Shown piece by piece: positions 5,984 to 7,442 of a stretch of DNA of 7,442 nt (its first letter is position 1; every line of letters begins with the position of its first letter). The DNA comes from Methylacidiphilaceae bacterium UBA1321 (GTDB lineage Bacteria; Verrucomicrobiota; Verrucomicrobiia; Methylacidiphilales; UBA1321): NCBI GenBank assembly GCA_002306945.1, contig DBTH01000336.1, positions 13,209 to 20,650 of the forward strand. The letters run 5' to 3'. Below the pieces are notes generated by a model. It was not told the DNA's origin and made no database searches. It was given only the letters and a program-made list of their open reading frames with translations. Made by a program: the position numbers and the translations under genes.

Positions 5984-7408
5984 ATGCGAAGATGTGCAGT
6001 ATTCTTGCTAATAGTTTTGATCCTGCCGTCCGCAGTTTTGGCTGCGGACTCTACTCTATCTTCGGTTCCGTCCGGAAAATCCCAAGTCGAATTATATCCC
6101 GCCTCTTCCGGAGACGAAGTTCACTCTAAAAAAATACCGATCAATTTAGCGAGAACTTATTTGGGGGCTTTGATCTGGATCAAGGAGGAGCAGCGGAAAA
6201 CGCCAGCGGAAGTCCTTGATGCCGAGACACGGATTCCCGGATTGATCCGGGACGACGATGCTTTCCGCTTTGAAATTGAGGCGGGCAAGACCCAATTTAT
6301 TATCGGATTGCCGCAGAACACGGCGACCAACCGTTTTTCCGTCGCTTTGGAGAAAGCAGAGGGAACAATCCGCATTTATGGTTCCAGCACCAAGCTCGAC
6401 GCGGATAACAAGGGATGGCAGCCCTTGTCGGCAGCGACGCCCCTTGTACCGGGAGTGCCCTTTGCGGTCGATTGGGCCTGGGCCGACGTCCACTACGTCA
6501 AAATCGAGTTTGATCTGGGCAAGGGTGGGAATCTGGCTCCGTTCTGTCTCTTCGGAGCGCCGACGATGAAAGATGTGAAGGTGGTGCCGGTGGCCCACAA
6601 AGGGGATGTCCTGCCTGCTACGACCCAGAATGCAGCCAATCACGGGGAGCCGACCCTCACGACCAAGCAGGTCAATGTCGCTCATGCTGCCGCCAACGGC
6701 CGGGTGACGCACGTTTCCTCGGGATTGGATCGACCTCAGGCGGCGGTGAACATGATCGACGAGGATGTGAACACGTCGTATGTCTTCGATGCAGCCGACG
6801 AGCGTCCGACGATGTTGATCGCACTGGACAATCTCCGCTCCATTTGCCGCGTAACCGCTTTTTATCAGGCACCTCCGGGTGCTTGGGATGTTTACCCCCT
6901 CAATCACAATCCTGACGATACCAATGGCGTGGATCCGGCCAAGAAGAAGACCGCTCCGAGCACGGCACGGTCGGCGGCGGGGCATGAGATTCCCTTTGCG
7001 GCGACACCGGGTGGAATGATGTCCTTCCTGACAAAGTTGCTGCTTGGCCAGACACCCAAGGTTCTGGAGATGCCGGCGGACTTTTTCGAGGATCACTCGG
7101 CAGCGTTTCGGATCACGAGCAAGCCGGGAGAACCGTACGGGGCGGTCGATTTTCCGACCAAGAGCGCCCGGTTTGTGTTGATGCGCTGGGTTCCGTCGGG
7201 GCCTTCGAATGGCCAGCCGATTCGCGTCTACCAGGTCAGCGTTTTTACAGACCCGCAGCGCGAGTGGTATGATGCGTTACCCACGACCGATTTCGCTACC
7301 TTGACCGATCCGGATACGGGAAACGCCAAGGGGTTGACTCCGCCCACCCAGCCGATTACTCCGCCGATTCCGGTCGATCCGCCGCATCCTTTTGTAGTCA
7401 GTCCGTGA
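5984..7408 (+). CDS. Secreted protein of unknown function with possible discoidin-like (galactose-binding fold) halves
   Basis: This is a 474-residue protein. Residues 1-21 form a clear Sec signal peptide (basic MRR, hydrophobic core, LPSAVLAA cleavage region). I do not recognise a named family. Two β-rich segments resemble F5/8 type C (discoidin-like) modules. One is at about 110-190 (RFSVALEKAEGTIRIYGSS, then HYVKIEFDL). The other is at about 235-420 (AVNMIDEDVNTSYVFD, a MLIALDNL strand, then ARFVLMRW and IRVYQVSVF), with a lysine- and alanine-rich insertion near 310-360. The C-terminus (452-472) is proline-rich, TPPTQPITPPIPVDPPHP. A role in binding polysaccharide outside the cytoplasm would suit its position beside export genes, but this is inference. 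The ATG at 5984 is preferred over an in-frame TTG at 5906 because the signal peptide starts there and AGGT lies 7 bases upstream; AGAGGTGG at about 5953 is too far away. The 5' end is AT-rich like the adjoining spacer. Confidence 0.75.
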   Translation: MRRCAVFLLIVLILPSAVLAADSTLSSVPSGKSQVELYPASSGDEVHSKKIPINLARTYLGALIWIKEEQRKTPAEVLDAETRIPGLIRDDDAFRFEIEAGKTQFIIGLPQNTATNRFSVALEKAEGTIRIYGSSTKLDADNKGWQPLSAATPLVPGVPFAVDWAWADVHYVKIEFDLGKGGNLAPFCLFGAPTMKDVKVVPVAHKGDVLPATTQNAANHGEPTLTTKQVNVAHAAANGRVTHVSSGLDRPQAAVNMIDEDVNTSYVFDAADERPTMLIALDNLRSICRVTAFYQAPPGAWDVYPLNHNPDDTNGVDPAKKKTAPSTARSAAGHEIPFAATPGGMMSFLTKLLLGQTPKVLEMPADFFEDHSAAFRITSKPGEPYGAVDFPTKSARFVLMRWVPSGPSNGQPIRVYQVSVFTDPQREWYDALPTTDFATLTDPDTGNAKGLTPPTQPITPPIPVDPPHPFVVSP

Positions 7409-7442
7409 GCAGCCCTCTGGCTCGCTATCTCGTGACGACACT
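7405..7442 (+). CDS. Possible start of a further gene, truncated by the window edge
   Basis: The stop of the preceding gene overlaps a GTG in a GTGA arrangement (7405-7408), a common form of translational coupling. The frame from this GTG stays open to the window end and reads MSSPLARYLVTT. No good ribosome binding site is seen, as expected if translation is coupled. Twelve residues are too few to identify a product, and an open frame of this length can occur by chance. Confidence 0.35.
   Translation, partial: MSSPLARYLVTT

Noticed and set aside
6146..7096. 316-codon minus-strand open frame antisense to the secreted-protein gene
   Set aside because: The product is Arg/His/Cys-rich without a start context or motif. 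The plus-strand frame has a convincing signal peptide and spans the whole interval.

Overview
This window is part of an exopolysaccharide or capsule biosynthesis and export locus from a Gram-negative bacterium of moderately high GC. An outer-membrane β-barrel, signal peptides and a Wza/Wzc-type export pair establish the diderm envelope. The style of the barrel, the short non-lipidated export protein and the tyrosine-tailed kinase fits Verrucomicrobiota (Opitutae-like) best. That placement is an impression from protein style, not a demonstrated assignment.

Layout, left to right. Bases 2-316 (+) are the C-terminal end of a GT4/GT-B glycosyltransferase cut by the window edge. Seven bases later a second, complete GT4-like glycosyltransferase follows (324-1484, +). 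It converges on, and overlaps by 31 bp, the 3' end of a leftward three-gene operon. In order of transcription that operon is: an outer-membrane β-barrel porin-like protein (5722-4487, GTG start), a polysaccharide export (OPX/Wza-family) protein (4458-3679), and a Wzc-like chain-length regulator fused to a BY-kinase domain with a tyrosine-rich tail (3574-1454). To the right, an AT-rich divergent intergenic region (5723-5983) carries a hairpin-like element around the porin ribosome binding site and a cluster of CTTAT/ATAAG half-sites. Beyond it is a secreted protein with two possible galactose-binding (discoidin-like) halves (5984-7408, +). A GTG start overlapping its stop codon may begin one more gene, cut by the right edge.

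How it fits together (inference): the glycosyltransferases build lipid-linked repeat units in the cytoplasm. The Wzc-like protein controls polymerisation and bridges the inner membrane and periplasm. The short OPX protein lacks both a lipobox and a C-terminal membrane helix. The neighbouring β-barrel is therefore the probable outer-membrane exit channel, as in OPX proteins that work with a dedicated porin. No Wzx flippase, Wzy polymerase or Wzb phosphatase is visible; they would lie outside the window.

No rRNA, tRNA, CRISPR, insertion sequence or convincing terminator was seen.
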